In this document: piece after piece, positions 41,648 to 53,643 of the stretch
Position numbering within the stretch: the first letter of the stretch is position 1
Layout: every line of letters begins with the position of its first letter
Made by a program: the position numbers and the translations under genes
Notes under the pieces: model-generated
Databases searched by the model: none
What the model saw: only the letters and a program-made list of their open reading frames with translations
Told to the model about the DNA's origin: nothing
Origin: Paenibacillus koleovorans NBRC 103111
Lineage (GTDB): Bacteria > Bacillota > Bacilli > Paenibacillales > NBRC-103111
DNA length: 55,919 bases
Assembly (NCBI RefSeq): GCF_004000845.1
Contig: NZ_BIMA01000043.1
Location: 1 to 55,919, forward strand
Direction: 5' to 3'

Positions 41648-42595
41648 TTATTTTTTGTCCCATCCGATTTTCTCGCGTACTACGTTCAAATTCCGATCCA
41701 GAAAAATGTCTGCTCCAAAAGGCTGCTTCCGGTTATGGCGAAACCGGGAATCCCTCCACTGCACCTCGAAGCCGCCCTCATGCTCCGTGAAGCATACATG
41801 CACGAATTGTGTGAATTGGAGAAACGCCCGTACACCGTCCGTCCCTTTTGAAGCTTCGATAACCGAGTGGCTGGAATCTATCGAATACACCTGCTCGATC
41901 CGAACGTCCCGGCAGGCGATGGAGCCCGTGTAGAAATGACTGCCGGTCTCCAGAGAAAATTGCCACTTGAACCAATTCAAGCTTGGTGCGATGCGGCATA
42001 TGCCTTGCAGGTCGAGCTGCTTGCTTACCATTCGCCGAATATAGAACTGCTGAATGAATCTCGCCGCGATGTATGTCAATGTAATCCCGTAGACGACCTC
42101 GAACACCCGATCGACCGGCAAATCAGTAGCGATCCACAGTAAAAGTCCGGCACCATGCACGACCCATAAGAAGGGCTCGAACAAGGCGAGTGAGTCCAGA
42201 TGATGCCATTGGGCCGAAAACGGACGAAGCACTTGCACGCCATACACATTGAACAAATCCACGAGCACGTGAAATACGACCGCCGCACAAATCCAACCGT
42301 ACAAGTGCAGGAAGTTCACGCCGCCTTCCATCCCGAAGCCCCAGGCCAGCGGAAGAGCGATCAGCAGCGGCCAGATGAACAATGCGGGTATCGAGTGCGT
42401 TACTCCTCTGTGGATGAGCACATATGCGGAAAAGCTCTTCAAGCGGGTCAGCGTATCGAAGTCCGGTGCATGCGATCCGATCAGGCATCCGACAAACACC
42501 GTCAAAGCTAATTCCGGGTTTGCCGCGACTACCGGATCCGTATAAGCGAGTCCTGCGAGCGTAGCGCCGAAGAGCAGGTGACTTCCCGTATCCAT
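41648..42595 (-). CDS. YdjM/YfhP-type membrane protein (DUF457 metal-dependent hydrolase family)
   Basis: A 315-residue protein with four or more N-terminal membrane segments. It has the family pattern: N-terminal MDTGSHLLFGA, then GSHAPDFDTL and HRGVTHS, where H and D residues may bind metal. The last 110 residues are soluble. Bacillus YfhP and E. coli YdjM are relatives; their enzymatic activity has not been settled. The gene starts three bases after the stop of the acyltransferase, so it is the third gene of a tight operon with lipid-synthesis-like proteins. Confidence 0.85.
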   Translation of the reverse strand: MDTGSHLLFGATLAGLAYTDPVVAANPELALTVFVGCLIGSHAPDFDTLTRLKSFSAYVLIHRGVTHSIPALFIWPLLIALPLAWGFGMEGGVNFLHLYGWICAAVVFHVLVDLFNVYGVQVLRPFSAQWHHLDSLALFEPFLWVVHGAGLLLWIATDLPVDRVFEVVYGITLTYIAARFIQQFYIRRMVSKQLDLQGICRIAPSLNWFKWQFSLETGSHFYTGSIACRDVRIEQVYSIDSSHSVIEASKGTDGVRAFLQFTQFVHVCFTEHEGGFEVQWRDSRFRHNRKQPFGADIFLDRNLNVVREKIGWDKK

Positions 42596-42598
42596 CGT

Positions 42599-43546
42599 TT
42601 ATGCGCCTCCTTGAATGGGGTTGGATGGCGCCGGTTCGCACCAGCGTTCCTCGGCTTGGAACAAATAAAACCAGCTGTCCGGATGGCGCCGAATCGATTG
42701 CTCCATCCATTGGTTCAACAGGTCGGATGCGGCGCGAAGCTCATTTTTCCGAAATCGGTCCGACAACCGAATCGGGGGCTCGAATTGAAGCCGGTGGGCA
42801 AACCGCCCTATTCCGCGGCCCGTCATCGGAACGATCGGTACCTCATATTGCAGCGCGAGCATGGCCGCCCCTTGGGGCAAATGCGTCTTTCTGCCGAATA
42901 GCGTCGCCTCCGGGAAATTCGGCCGGTAAAAATCCCCCAGCAAGTAGACGACTCCGCCTTGCTTCAAATGATCCCGCAGCGAGCGCATCAGCTGAATCGG
43001 ATTCGTCTCGTCATAATCGAACCCGCGGCAACCGAGCTCGGCGAAGCGCCTATATAGCGGCCGCAGCTCGTTGCTGCTTGCCGTCGCTACTGTCGTGCAG
43101 TTATACCGGCCCATCAAGTACCAGTAGTAGACGAAAAAATTTCCTACATGAGGCAAGTACACGATCGCGCCTTTGCCTTCGCTTAGAGCTTGCTCGAGAT
43201 GCTCCTCGCCATGTGCTTCTCGGATCGGGTTCCACCCGTCCTCCCGTTTTCCGAGCTTGGCGGACAGGAACAAAATTTCGTACATCGCCACGGCCAGGTT
43301 CCGGCAATAATGCTTTACGATCCGTCGGTTCTCGCGGGGTGACGCCGGTTCGAACAGCTCCTGCGCATTCCTTAGCAGGCGGCGCCTTAGCGGCCGCTGC
43401 ATCACGTACAGCATCCCAGCGGCCGCTGCGCAGAGCCAAAAGGCGGGTCCGGACGGCAGGTTGCTCATCATGCGGAAGAAGAACGGTTTCGTCTCCCCTG
43501 GACTTGAGCCGTCCATTCCCGTCCATCGGCCGATCCAATCATACAT
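42599..43546 (-). CDS. Lysophospholipid acyltransferase, LpxL/HtrB-like
   Basis: A 315-residue member of the LpxL/HtrB acyltransferase group, common in Gram-negative bacteria and rarer in Firmicutes. The catalytic site is HVGNF near residue 132 (family HxxN pattern), and QGAAMLAL and VPIVPMTGRGIGR match later conserved regions. An N-terminal hydrophobic segment (about 33-50) anchors it in the membrane. Its frame overlaps the upstream OlsB-like gene by eight bases. Since this bacterium should lack lipid A, an O-acylation of an amino-acid lipid is a likely alternative, by inference. Confidence 0.85.
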   Translation of the reverse strand: MYDWIGRWTGMDGSSPGETKPFFFRMMSNLPSGPAFWLCAAAAGMLYVMQRPLRRRLLRNAQELFEPASPRENRRIVKHYCRNLAVAMYEILFLSAKLGKREDGWNPIREAHGEEHLEQALSEGKGAIVYLPHVGNFFVYYWYLMGRYNCTTVATASSNELRPLYRRFAELGCRGFDYDETNPIQLMRSLRDHLKQGGVVYLLGDFYRPNFPEATLFGRKTHLPQGAAMLALQYEVPIVPMTGRGIGRFAHRLQFEPPIRLSDRFRKNELRAASDLLNQWMEQSIRRHPDSWFYLFQAEERWCEPAPSNPIQGGA

Positions 43547-44363
43547 CCGCTGCTCCTCGATCCCCTAGAACGGCTGCGGTTGCTATTGGCTGGGAGAACA
43601 ACCGTTTGTATCGTTTGGTGATCCGACCTCGATCGAGCACGATTAAGAAATCTACCGTGCGGAATACGCCGTCGAACGCAGGATCCGCCCCGATTTCCGC
43701 TCCGAGCCATTGGTAGCCTTTCATAAGCGGAGGCAGCCGGCGGAACAGCTCTTGGTCATCCGGTAACCCTTCTTTCAACAGCTGGAGTCCTTCGATCCGG
43801 TGAGTCTCGAGCGGTTCGGCCCCGTACCGGTCCGTTAAAATGTTTTTCCGCGATAAATAGCTGTAGATTTCATTCAATGGCTTCAATCCGCTCAGGTGCA
43901 CACTTGCACAGCCGATCAGCATGTCGTACTCGTGCTTCTCGATATATTGCGCGATGCCGCCCCACAGCATTTGGATCGTTCTGCCGTCCCGATAAGCAGG
44001 GGCCACGCAGCTCCGACCGACTTCCAGGATGCGGTTCTTTATTCCTGCCAGCTCCCCGAGCTGGAATTCCGTCTCCGAGTAAAACCCGTACTGGTGGCCA
44101 ATCCGTTTCCCCGGAAGCAAACGATACGTACCTACAACTGAGTTCGTCCGCTCTTCCGTCACAATCAAATGATCGCACAGGTCGTCGAACCAATCCCGTT
44201 CCAGCCGCTTCTCGTTCATCAGTTGGACGTTGTTCTCCTCCTCGGCGAATACTTCATAGCGAAGTCGCATCGCTTGTTTGATTTCGTCCTCAGTCGTTGC
44301 GATTTTGGCTGTCAATTCGTTTGCCGTAGCTGTAGCCTTGGTCTGGACCGCCACTTGGGCCAT
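43539..44363 (-). CDS. OlsB-like GNAT N-acyltransferase
   Basis: A 274-residue protein of the OlsB/hemolysin-like GNAT family. Landmarks are MRLRYEVFAEEEN, CDHLIVTEE, VVGTYRLL, the YSETEFQL stretch, LEVGRSCVAPAYRDGR and a GCASVHLS motif. OlsB joins a 3-hydroxyacyl chain to the alpha-amino group of ornithine in the first step of ornithine lipid synthesis; related enzymes use other amino acids. The ATG at 44363 follows AAGGAAGGG; an in-frame ATG eight codons upstream contains that site. The coupled acyltransferase downstream would supply the second chain. Confidence 0.82.
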   Translation of the reverse strand: MAQVAVQTKATATANELTAKIATTEDEIKQAMRLRYEVFAEEENNVQLMNEKRLERDWFDDLCDHLIVTEERTNSVVGTYRLLPGKRIGHQYGFYSETEFQLGELAGIKNRILEVGRSCVAPAYRDGRTIQMLWGGIAQYIEKHEYDMLIGCASVHLSGLKPLNEIYSYLSRKNILTDRYGAEPLETHRIEGLQLLKEGLPDDQELFRRLPPLMKGYQWLGAEIGADPAFDGVFRTVDFLIVLDRGRITKRYKRLFSQPIATAAVLGDRGAADV

Positions 44364-44479
44364 CTCGTCACAACCCTTCCTTGGCATCGGAAGAAGTACA
44401 TCGTCTCCGTAATGTAAGCGTAACAGCGATAAGTTAACGAAGGATTTTCCTGTTTTAAAGATTTTATGAAGAGAAGAGC

Positions 44480-44514
44480 AAAAACCATCAGGTTCTATAA
44501 CCCCTGATGGTTGT
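44480..44514 (-). terminator. Terminator downstream of lrgB
   Basis: On the minus strand AACCATCAGG and CCTGATGGTTTTTG form a ten-pair stem with a T tail, 230 bases after the lrgB stop. Confidence 0.75.
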
Positions 44515-44523
44515 GGCGTGAGT

Positions 44524-44706
44524 GTTCAGTTTGGTGCGCTGGGAGGGCAGGCAGCTGGGTTCCGTTTGGTGCGTGGGGAGGGCGGAAAGAGGGGTTCCGA
44601 TCGCTGTTGTAATCGTGGCCCTTTGATTGAATTGGAGCTAAGGTTGGGCCACGATTACAAAGGCGACCGCTTCGCTTCTCCACTCCCTCTTCCCGCCCTC
44701 CTCTGT
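44524..44706. repeat. Dispersed repeat with 35-bp direct units and a long inverted repeat
   Basis: GTTCMGTTTGGTGCG-type units start at 44524 and 44559 (period 35). The second runs into a long palindrome: outer arms GGAGGGCGGAAAGAGGG (about 44577) and CCCTCTTCCCGCCCTCC (about 44686), inner perfect arms of 15 bases, TTGTAATCGTGGCCC (44607-44621) and GGGCCACGATTACAA (44646-44660). A related unit occurs at 55411-55456. No transposase is linked; it resembles a MITE-like or intergenic repeat element. Confidence 0.7.
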
Positions 44707-44746
44707 GCTGCTTTTGTGGATAGTGGTACTTATATTAATTTCTTAG

Positions 44747-45439
44747 TTAGTTTAATAACCAATAGAGTGGGATGGAAGCGAATGTCGTGATCAATCCTGC
44801 CGCTCCCATGGCGAACCCGCCGGCGCTGCCCTTCAGCTCGGACTCGCGAATGATGCGGGACGTACCGATTCCATGCGCGGCCGTCCCCATCGCCGTACCG
44901 ACTGCGATTGCATCGGAGACGCGGATCAGGCGCAGGAACAAAGGACCGAACATGCTGCCGAACAAACCGGTCAGGACGGTCAGCACGGCGGCTAGCTCGG
45001 GGATTCCGCCGAACAACCGGGCAACCTCCATCGAGATCGGCGAAGTAACGGATTTCGGCAAAATCGTCATCAACAGCTCCTGATTCGCCCCGGACAACCA
45101 GACGAATAAGGCGCTGCAGCCCATTCCGGTGAGCGAACCCGCTACGATGCCGGCCAACACTCCTTTCAAACGTTTCAGCAGCACGCCGGAGTGTTTGTAC
45201 AAGGGAACGCCTAACGCAACGGTAGCCGGACCGAGCAGGAAGACAAGCACATCGCCGCCCACTTTGTAGGACTCATAAGGAATCCCCGTGACCAGTAACA
45301 GCATAATAATCGAGAGGCAGCAGACGAACATGGCGTTCATCCGAGGCCATTTTTTATTGACTTGCAGCGCTCCAATGTAGGCTAGCAACGTGACGGTAAC
45401 TCCGAAAACCGGGCTGCTTGTCCAGGCCAACTCGCTCAT
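44747..45439 (-). CDS. lrgB: LrgB family membrane protein
   Basis: A 230-residue polytopic protein of the LrgB/CidB family, involved in holin-like control of murein hydrolase export and recently in pyruvate-type metabolite movement. Landmarks are LGPATVALGVPLYK, LPKSVTSPISMEV and GTAAHGIGTSRI. The start overlaps the lrgA stop by four bases (ATGA), the usual LrgAB arrangement. Length is normal. Confidence 0.92.
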   Translation of the reverse strand: MSELAWTSSPVFGVTVTLLAYIGALQVNKKWPRMNAMFVCCLSIIMLLLVTGIPYESYKVGGDVLVFLLGPATVALGVPLYKHSGVLLKRLKGVLAGIVAGSLTGMGCSALFVWLSGANQELLMTILPKSVTSPISMEVARLFGGIPELAAVLTVLTGLFGSMFGPLFLRLIRVSDAIAVGTAMGTAAHGIGTSRIIRESELKGSAGGFAMGAAGLITTFASIPLYWLLN

Positions 45440-45828
45440 CGCGCACCAGCATCCCCTTTCGTCGCTTCCGAACGTTCGACCTCACCCGGAACTTGATCTT
45501 TTCCAGCTCGGCCTTGCGTCACCAACCCGGTCACCGCAAGCGTAACCAAGCTGCTGAACACGAGCGTCAGCACGATCGGAAGGCCGTTCCGCAGGATGTC
45601 CGGCCAGAAGGCGATCGTCGCGACGATGATCGGCACGAAGAACAGCATCATATTTTTCAACAACAGCTGCGCGCTGTCTTCCACCCATTCCAGCTTAATA
45701 AGCTTCAAAAATAAGGCCGCAGTAAACAATGCAAGTCCGATAACATTCCCCGGCAGCGGTACCCCCGTCGTCCCCTGGATGATGGTGCCTGCCAACAGGA
45801 AGCCGAACAAAATGGCTATCCCTCTCAC
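45436..45828 (-). CDS. lrgA: LrgA/CidA family holin-like protein
   Basis: A 130-residue protein with four membrane segments. LAGTIIQGTTGVPLPGNVIGLALFTAALFLKLIKLEWVE is the family core. The GTG at 45828 has GGGGGAA about nine bases upstream and gives a typical N-terminus; the frame also opens at a TTG at 45882, which would add 18 atypical residues. It is coupled to lrgB. No LytS/LytR regulator is adjacent. Confidence 0.88.
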   Translation of the reverse strand: MRGIAILFGFLLAGTIIQGTTGVPLPGNVIGLALFTAALFLKLIKLEWVEDSAQLLLKNMMLFFVPIIVATIAFWPDILRNGLPIVLTLVFSSLVTLAVTGLVTQGRAGKDQVPGEVERSEATKGDAGAR

Positions 45829-45907
45829 CGCGTTCGTTCCCCCACATTCCCCAATAAAATGACTGTTCAAGACCACTTGCAACTTTTACTTTTGCCTGTA
45901 ACGCGAA

Positions 45908-45957
45908 AAGATCCGCTCATCCCGAGTTCTACCTGAAGGATGCAGCGGATCTTTTGT
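45908..45957 (-). terminator. Terminator of murC
   Basis: AAAAGATCCGCT and AGCGGATCTTTT are perfect 12-base inverted arms with a 26-base loop, directly after the murC stop. T runs on both sides allow bidirectional action. Confidence 0.85.
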
Positions 45958-45966
45958 TTGCACCGC

Positions 45967-47280
45967 TTAGAGCACCGCCATCGTGTCTTCATACTTCTGC
46001 TGATACTTGTGCACATCCCCGGCACCCATAAACAGCAGCACGCAGTCGGAATAGTCCTTCAAGGCGTAATCGACGTTTTGCTCCGACAGCAATTTGGAGG
46101 AAGGAATCCGTTCCATCAGCTGCTCGATCGAAATATTCCCTTTGTTCTCGCGCGCCGATCCGAAAATCCCGCACAAGTACACTTGATCCGACGCTGACAA
46201 CGAATGGGCGAAATCGTCCATAAATTTCTCCAGCCGTGAGTACGTATGGGGCTGGAACACGGATACAACTTGGCGATTCGGGTATTTCGTCCGCACGGCG
46301 TCCAGCGTCGCCCGGATTTCCGTCGGATGATGCGCATAATCGTCGATCAGTACATTGCCGGCCACCAGCTTTTCCGTAAAGCGTCGCTTCACGCCGCCGA
46401 ATGTCATCATTTCAGCGCGAACTTGATCCAGGTTAAAATCCTCCAGCACGCAAATCCCGATGACCGCCAAGGCGTTCAGCACGTTGTGTCGGCCAAAGCC
46501 GGGAATCTGGAACCTCCCCAGCTTGTTGTCATGCAGCAGCGCCTCGAAGGAAAGACCTTCCTCCTCGACCCGGACATCGGCCGCACGAAGCGCATTATGC
46601 TCCCCGAAGCCGTATAGCAGTATCGGAACCGGCGGACGCAACGACCGCACTTGATCATCGTCGCCGAATGCGACAACATGCTTTTTCACCCGGTCGGTCA
46701 TCTGCTGGAACGCCAGCGTAACATCGTCCAAGCCGGAGAAATAGTCGGGATGATCGAAATCGATGTTCGTGATGATCGCGTAGTCAGGCGCGTACGCCAG
46801 GAAATGTCTCCGGTATTCGCAGCTTTCGAAAATAAAATGGGTGCTGTCGGGTACCCCCGCTCCCGTTCCATCCCCGATCAAATAAGAAGTCGGTTTGATC
46901 GCTTTGCACACATGCGCCAGCATCCCGGTCGTCGACGTCTTGCCATGCGCCCCGGTAACTGCCACACTCGTATAGCGGCCGATCAAATCGCCTAAAAAAG
47001 TATGATAGCGGTAAAAAGGAAGCTCCGCGCGCAAGCTAGCCTCTACCTCGGGATGATCGTCCTTGAACGCATTCGACGCGACGATGACGCGGTCGTTCAG
47101 CTCGGCGACCCGATCCGCATCGAAGCTATAGAGCGGAATGCGCTTCTGCTCCAGCGGCGCCTGCGTGAAAAAATAAGTGTCCAGGTCCGAACCCTGCACC
47201 TCATGCCCCATATCGTGCAGCACTTGCGTCAAAGCGCTCATGCCCGCCCCTTTGATCCCGATCATATGAAACTTGGCCAA
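45967..47280 (-). CDS. murC: UDP-N-acetylmuramate--L-alanine ligase
   Basis: A 437-residue Mur ligase that adds L-alanine to UDP-MurNAc in peptidoglycan synthesis. The N-terminal FHMIGIKGAGMSALT binds the UDP substrate, the ATP site is GAHGKTSTT, and DYAHHPTEI is the C-terminal family motif. The TTG at 47280 has GGAGGG about eight bases upstream and gives the usual short N-terminus. It stands alone here, as in Bacillus, rather than in a mur-fts cluster. Confidence 0.95.
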   Translation of the reverse strand: MAKFHMIGIKGAGMSALTQVLHDMGHEVQGSDLDTYFFTQAPLEQKRIPLYSFDADRVAELNDRVIVASNAFKDDHPEVEASLRAELPFYRYHTFLGDLIGRYTSVAVTGAHGKTSTTGMLAHVCKAIKPTSYLIGDGTGAGVPDSTHFIFESCEYRRHFLAYAPDYAIITNIDFDHPDYFSGLDDVTLAFQQMTDRVKKHVVAFGDDDQVRSLRPPVPILLYGFGEHNALRAADVRVEEEGLSFEALLHDNKLGRFQIPGFGRHNVLNALAVIGICVLEDFNLDQVRAEMMTFGGVKRRFTEKLVAGNVLIDDYAHHPTEIRATLDAVRTKYPNRQVVSVFQPHTYSRLEKFMDDFAHSLSASDQVYLCGIFGSARENKGNISIEQLMERIPSSKLLSEQNVDYALKDYSDCVLLFMGAGDVHKYQQKYEDTMAVL

Positions 47281-47405
47281 TGAGGATCCCTCCAACCTTC
47301 TCTTGAATGTGAGTGGTGTTTCCGTATGTTCGCAGCTCCAGGCTGATTGCCCATTTCGTTCCAGTATATGAAAATGGCCCGAACTGTGCTTCTGCCTATA
47401 GACGA

Positions 47406-48341
47406 TTACGTGAAAAGCGTTTTCTCATTCAAGCTTTCCCATAAATAGTAAGTGATATAGCTGGACCATGGCGACCAGTCGCGGCCGAGGTCGCGCACTT
47501 CGGCTTCCGTCGGCTGATGGTCCAATCCATACAACTGACGCAGCGCGTTACGCAGTCCGATATCCGCCGCCGGCAGCAAGTCGGGCCGTCCCAGGCCGAA
47601 CATAAGGAAACATTCGACTGTCCAGCGGCCGATCCCGCGAAGCGGGGTCAGCTCCGTGAGAATTTGCTCATTCGTTTTCGCAGCCAGCTCGGCCGGCTTC
47701 ATCGAGACTGTGCCTGCAACGACTTGCCGAGCGAAATCAATTACGTACTCAGCCTTGCGGACGCTGAATTGTAGCTCGCGCAGCTGCTCCGGTTGTAGCG
47801 AAGCGATTTGCTCCGGCGATGGGAAGACAGGGTACCCGGCCCCCTTGTACTCGAAAGGCGAGGACGCCTTCTCGATTAACCTGCGCGTTAGCGTCGCTGC
47901 GAATGAAAGATTGAGCTGCTGGCCGATGATCGTCTTCACCATACATTCGAACGGATCCGACTCCAGGATAAAGCGGAAGCCTTCGTAGCGCCGTCCGAGC
48001 AACGCCAGTCGGTCGTCCACGCCAAGCTTCTCTTGGAGACCCGCCAGCGAGATGTCGATGGACAACATGCGACGGAGATGCGCGCCCACCTCAGCTAAAC
48101 ATTCGGCATTCGGTCCCGAATTATGGGGATGCGGAATCGCTTCCACGGTTAGTTTCGGCGATGCCGTCTCTCCTTCCGAACGGATCAGGACGAGATACAC
48201 TTGTCCCTGCACACGGATCGCCCGGATCAACGTGTTCTCATCATGCCGGTACAGCTCGTGGCCGACACCACGCAGCCTGCCGTGCATGCGAGCGAAATCG
48301 TAAGGCGGTTCAGGCTCGAACTGGAACTGGAGCGTCCTCAT
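47406..48341 (-). CDS. DNA-3-methyladenine glycosylase II-like (AlkA family)
   Basis: A 311-residue HhH-GPD glycosylase. The helix-hairpin-helix is LTPLRGIGRWTVECFLMFGLG, followed by the catalytic aspartate in LLPAADIGLRNAL. The N-terminal 110 residues match the AlkA-type beta domain. It removes alkylated bases from DNA. Its start overlaps the RNase Z stop by four bases (ATGA). No Ada-type methyltransferase gene is adjacent. Confidence 0.9.
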   Translation of the reverse strand: MRTLQFQFEPEPPYDFARMHGRLRGVGHELYRHDENTLIRAIRVQGQVYLVLIRSEGETASPKLTVEAIPHPHNSGPNAECLAEVGAHLRRMLSIDISLAGLQEKLGVDDRLALLGRRYEGFRFILESDPFECMVKTIIGQQLNLSFAATLTRRLIEKASSPFEYKGAGYPVFPSPEQIASLQPEQLRELQFSVRKAEYVIDFARQVVAGTVSMKPAELAAKTNEQILTELTPLRGIGRWTVECFLMFGLGRPDLLPAADIGLRNALRQLYGLDHQPTEAEVRDLGRDWSPWSSYITYYLWESLNEKTLFT

Positions 48342-49303
48342 GACAGCTCCACCACAAACACGGCATGATCATGGGCCAGCTCCGTGTTCGGAAACCGGGT
48401 GCGCGCTTCGTCCAGCAGCGACTGCCCGCTGTCGTTAGAGTACCGGGAGCTGAGGTGCGTGAGAATGAGCTTCTTCGCCCCCGCCTCCTCGGCCACCTCG
48501 GCGGCGCCGAGCGAGGTCGTGTGATAGAACTGCTGCGCCATCGGCTCCAGCTCGCCGGCGAAAGTCGCCTCGTGCACGAGCACATCGGCGCCGCGAGACA
48601 GCCGGACCGCGGACGCGCAGCGCCGCGTGTCGCCCAGCACCACCACGGTGCGCCCGGGGACGGGCGCACCGACGAAGTCCGCGCCGCGCAGCACGCGGCC
48701 GTCCGGCAGCGCGACGTCTTCGCCGCGCTTAAGCCGGCCGTACAGCGGCCCGGCAGGCACCCCGTGCGCCCGAAGCTTGGCCTCGTCCAGCTTGCCTGGA
48801 CGATCGCGTTCGCGGACGCGATACCCATAGCTGGCGATGCGGTGTTCCACCTCCGCCACCGTCACCTCAACCTGCTCGTCGGCGAACACGACGCGCCCCA
48901 CACCATCAGCCGAAGCGCTGCCGGCTTCGGCACTAACGTCCTCCAGCTCCACGATATGGAGCTGGTAAGCCAGGTGCGCTGCGCTCAGCGTCAGCGCCTG
49001 CTCCACGAACGCGCGGATGCCGCGCGGCCCGAACAGCGTGAGCGGCGTCTCTCCGCCCTGGTACGAGCGGCTGGAGAGCAGCCCCGGCAAGCCGAAAATA
49101 TGATCCCCATGCAGATGGGTGATGAAAATAAACTCCAGCTTCCCCAGCTTGAGCGGCGAATGCAGCACTTGATGCTGCGTCCCTTCGCCGCAGTCGAACA
49201 GCCAGAATGTGCCCCGCTCCTCGTAGAGGCGCAGAGCGATCGCCGTGACGTTGCGTTCCTTGGCAGGCATCCCCGCCCCCGTTCCGAGAAAATAAAGGTC
49301 CAT
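48338..49303 (-). CDS. rnz: Ribonuclease Z
   Basis: A 321-residue metallo-beta-lactamase fold nuclease that trims the 3' end of tRNA precursors. The metal site HLHGDH is in FITHLHGDHIFGLPGLL; further ligands are in GDTRRCASA, VHEATF and LTHLSSRY. The start ATG at 49303 is nine bases from AAAGGA; a closer in-frame ATG overlaps that site. It is translationally coupled to the AlkA-like gene downstream. Confidence 0.95.
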   Translation of the reverse strand: MDLYFLGTGAGMPAKERNVTAIALRLYEERGTFWLFDCGEGTQHQVLHSPLKLGKLEFIFITHLHGDHIFGLPGLLSSRSYQGGETPLTLFGPRGIRAFVEQALTLSAAHLAYQLHIVELEDVSAEAGSASADGVGRVVFADEQVEVTVAEVEHRIASYGYRVRERDRPGKLDEAKLRAHGVPAGPLYGRLKRGEDVALPDGRVLRGADFVGAPVPGRTVVVLGDTRRCASAVRLSRGADVLVHEATFAGELEPMAQQFYHTTSLGAAEVAEEAGAKKLILTHLSSRYSNDSGQSLLDEARTRFPNTELAHDHAVFVVELS

Positions 49304-49348
49304 TGCAGCCATTCCTTTGCTAAAGAGTCGTATCGATTCAACCTATGA

Positions 49349-52795
<3,447 letters not shown>

Positions 52796-53045
52796 ACCGT
52801 CCACCCTTTCGTCAGTACCCATCTATATCTACGGATGGCTTCCGAGTGGAAAGCCGGACCGTGAAACCTTACAAGCATTTAACCTTTAGTGTACCAGAAT
52901 CGCCATCATTCGGAAAGTCGGATTATATACACTTCTCTTATCGGAAATATAGGATTAACTTATACGTCCGCATCGACAACCCCCGGCCGATCGACTATAA
53001 TACTCGGTAATGGCAATTAATTTGAATCGAGAGCGAGGGATGAAC

Positions 53046-53588
53046 ATGGCACAGATCCGCGTCCGCAACACGGGCGAGCGCATCCAGGGCGAAGAAAACG
53101 TCAAAGCTTTTCTCGACGGCCAAGAAGTACTGTACGAGCATTGGAACCCGTCCAAGCTGCCTGCTCAGTTGCAAGAGAAATTCGTGCTAAGCGATGAAGA
53201 AAAAGCGGAAATCCTGCAAACATTCGACGCTGAAATTCGCGATCTGGCTTCCCGCCGCGGGTACCTTACCTGGGACTTGATCGCACTCTCCGAAGCGACG
53301 CCTAACTTGCCGGAGCTGCTGAAAAAATTCGAGCAGGTGCATACGCATACCGAGGATGAAGTGCGCGCCATCACGGCCGGCAAAGGCATCTTCATCATTA
53401 AAGGAAGCGAAGAAGTCGGCTATTTCGATGTTGAGCTTGAAGCCGGCGACGTCATCTCCGTGCCGGAGCACAAGCCTCATTTCTTCACCCTGATGGAGAA
53501 CAAGCAGATCGTGGCCGTTCGTCTGTTTATCGAAACCGAAGGCTGGATCGCACATCCGTACGCCGATCCGGAGTTCCAGAAAGCTTAA
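53046..53588 (+). CDS. mtnD: Acireductone dioxygenase (MtnD)
   Basis: A 180-residue cupin enzyme that oxidises acireductone to 2-oxo-4-methylthiobutanoate in methionine salvage. The metal ligands are H99, H101 and E105 in HTHTEDEVR and H145 in EHKPHFF. The ATG at 53046 is chosen because GAGGG lies six bases upstream and it gives the usual start; twelve codons upstream remain open. No other mtn genes are in the window. It is divergent from metH, linking two routes to methionine. A terminator follows. Confidence 0.93.
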   Translation: MAQIRVRNTGERIQGEENVKAFLDGQEVLYEHWNPSKLPAQLQEKFVLSDEEKAEILQTFDAEIRDLASRRGYLTWDLIALSEATPNLPELLKKFEQVHTHTEDEVRAITAGKGIFIIKGSEEVGYFDVELEAGDVISVPEHKPHFFTLMENKQIVAVRLFIETEGWIAHPYADPEFQKA

Positions 53589-53597
53589 TTCCCGCAG

Positions 53598-53638
53598 AAA
53601 ACCCGCTGCACTCCCTGAGGAGTCGGCGGGTTTCTTTG
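53598..53638 (+). terminator. Terminator of mtnD
   Basis: AAACCCGC and GCGGGTTT with an inner ACTCC/GGAGT stem, followed by CTTTGTT. It also lies at the end of the convergent HAD gene. Confidence 0.82.
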
Positions 53639-53643
53639 TTCCT

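Noticed and set aside
42601-43716. Long plus-strand frame of 371 codons opposite the acyltransferase genes
   Set aside because: Translation is rich in Arg, Ser and Pro with no recognisable domain; the opposite strand carries the acyltransferase motifs.
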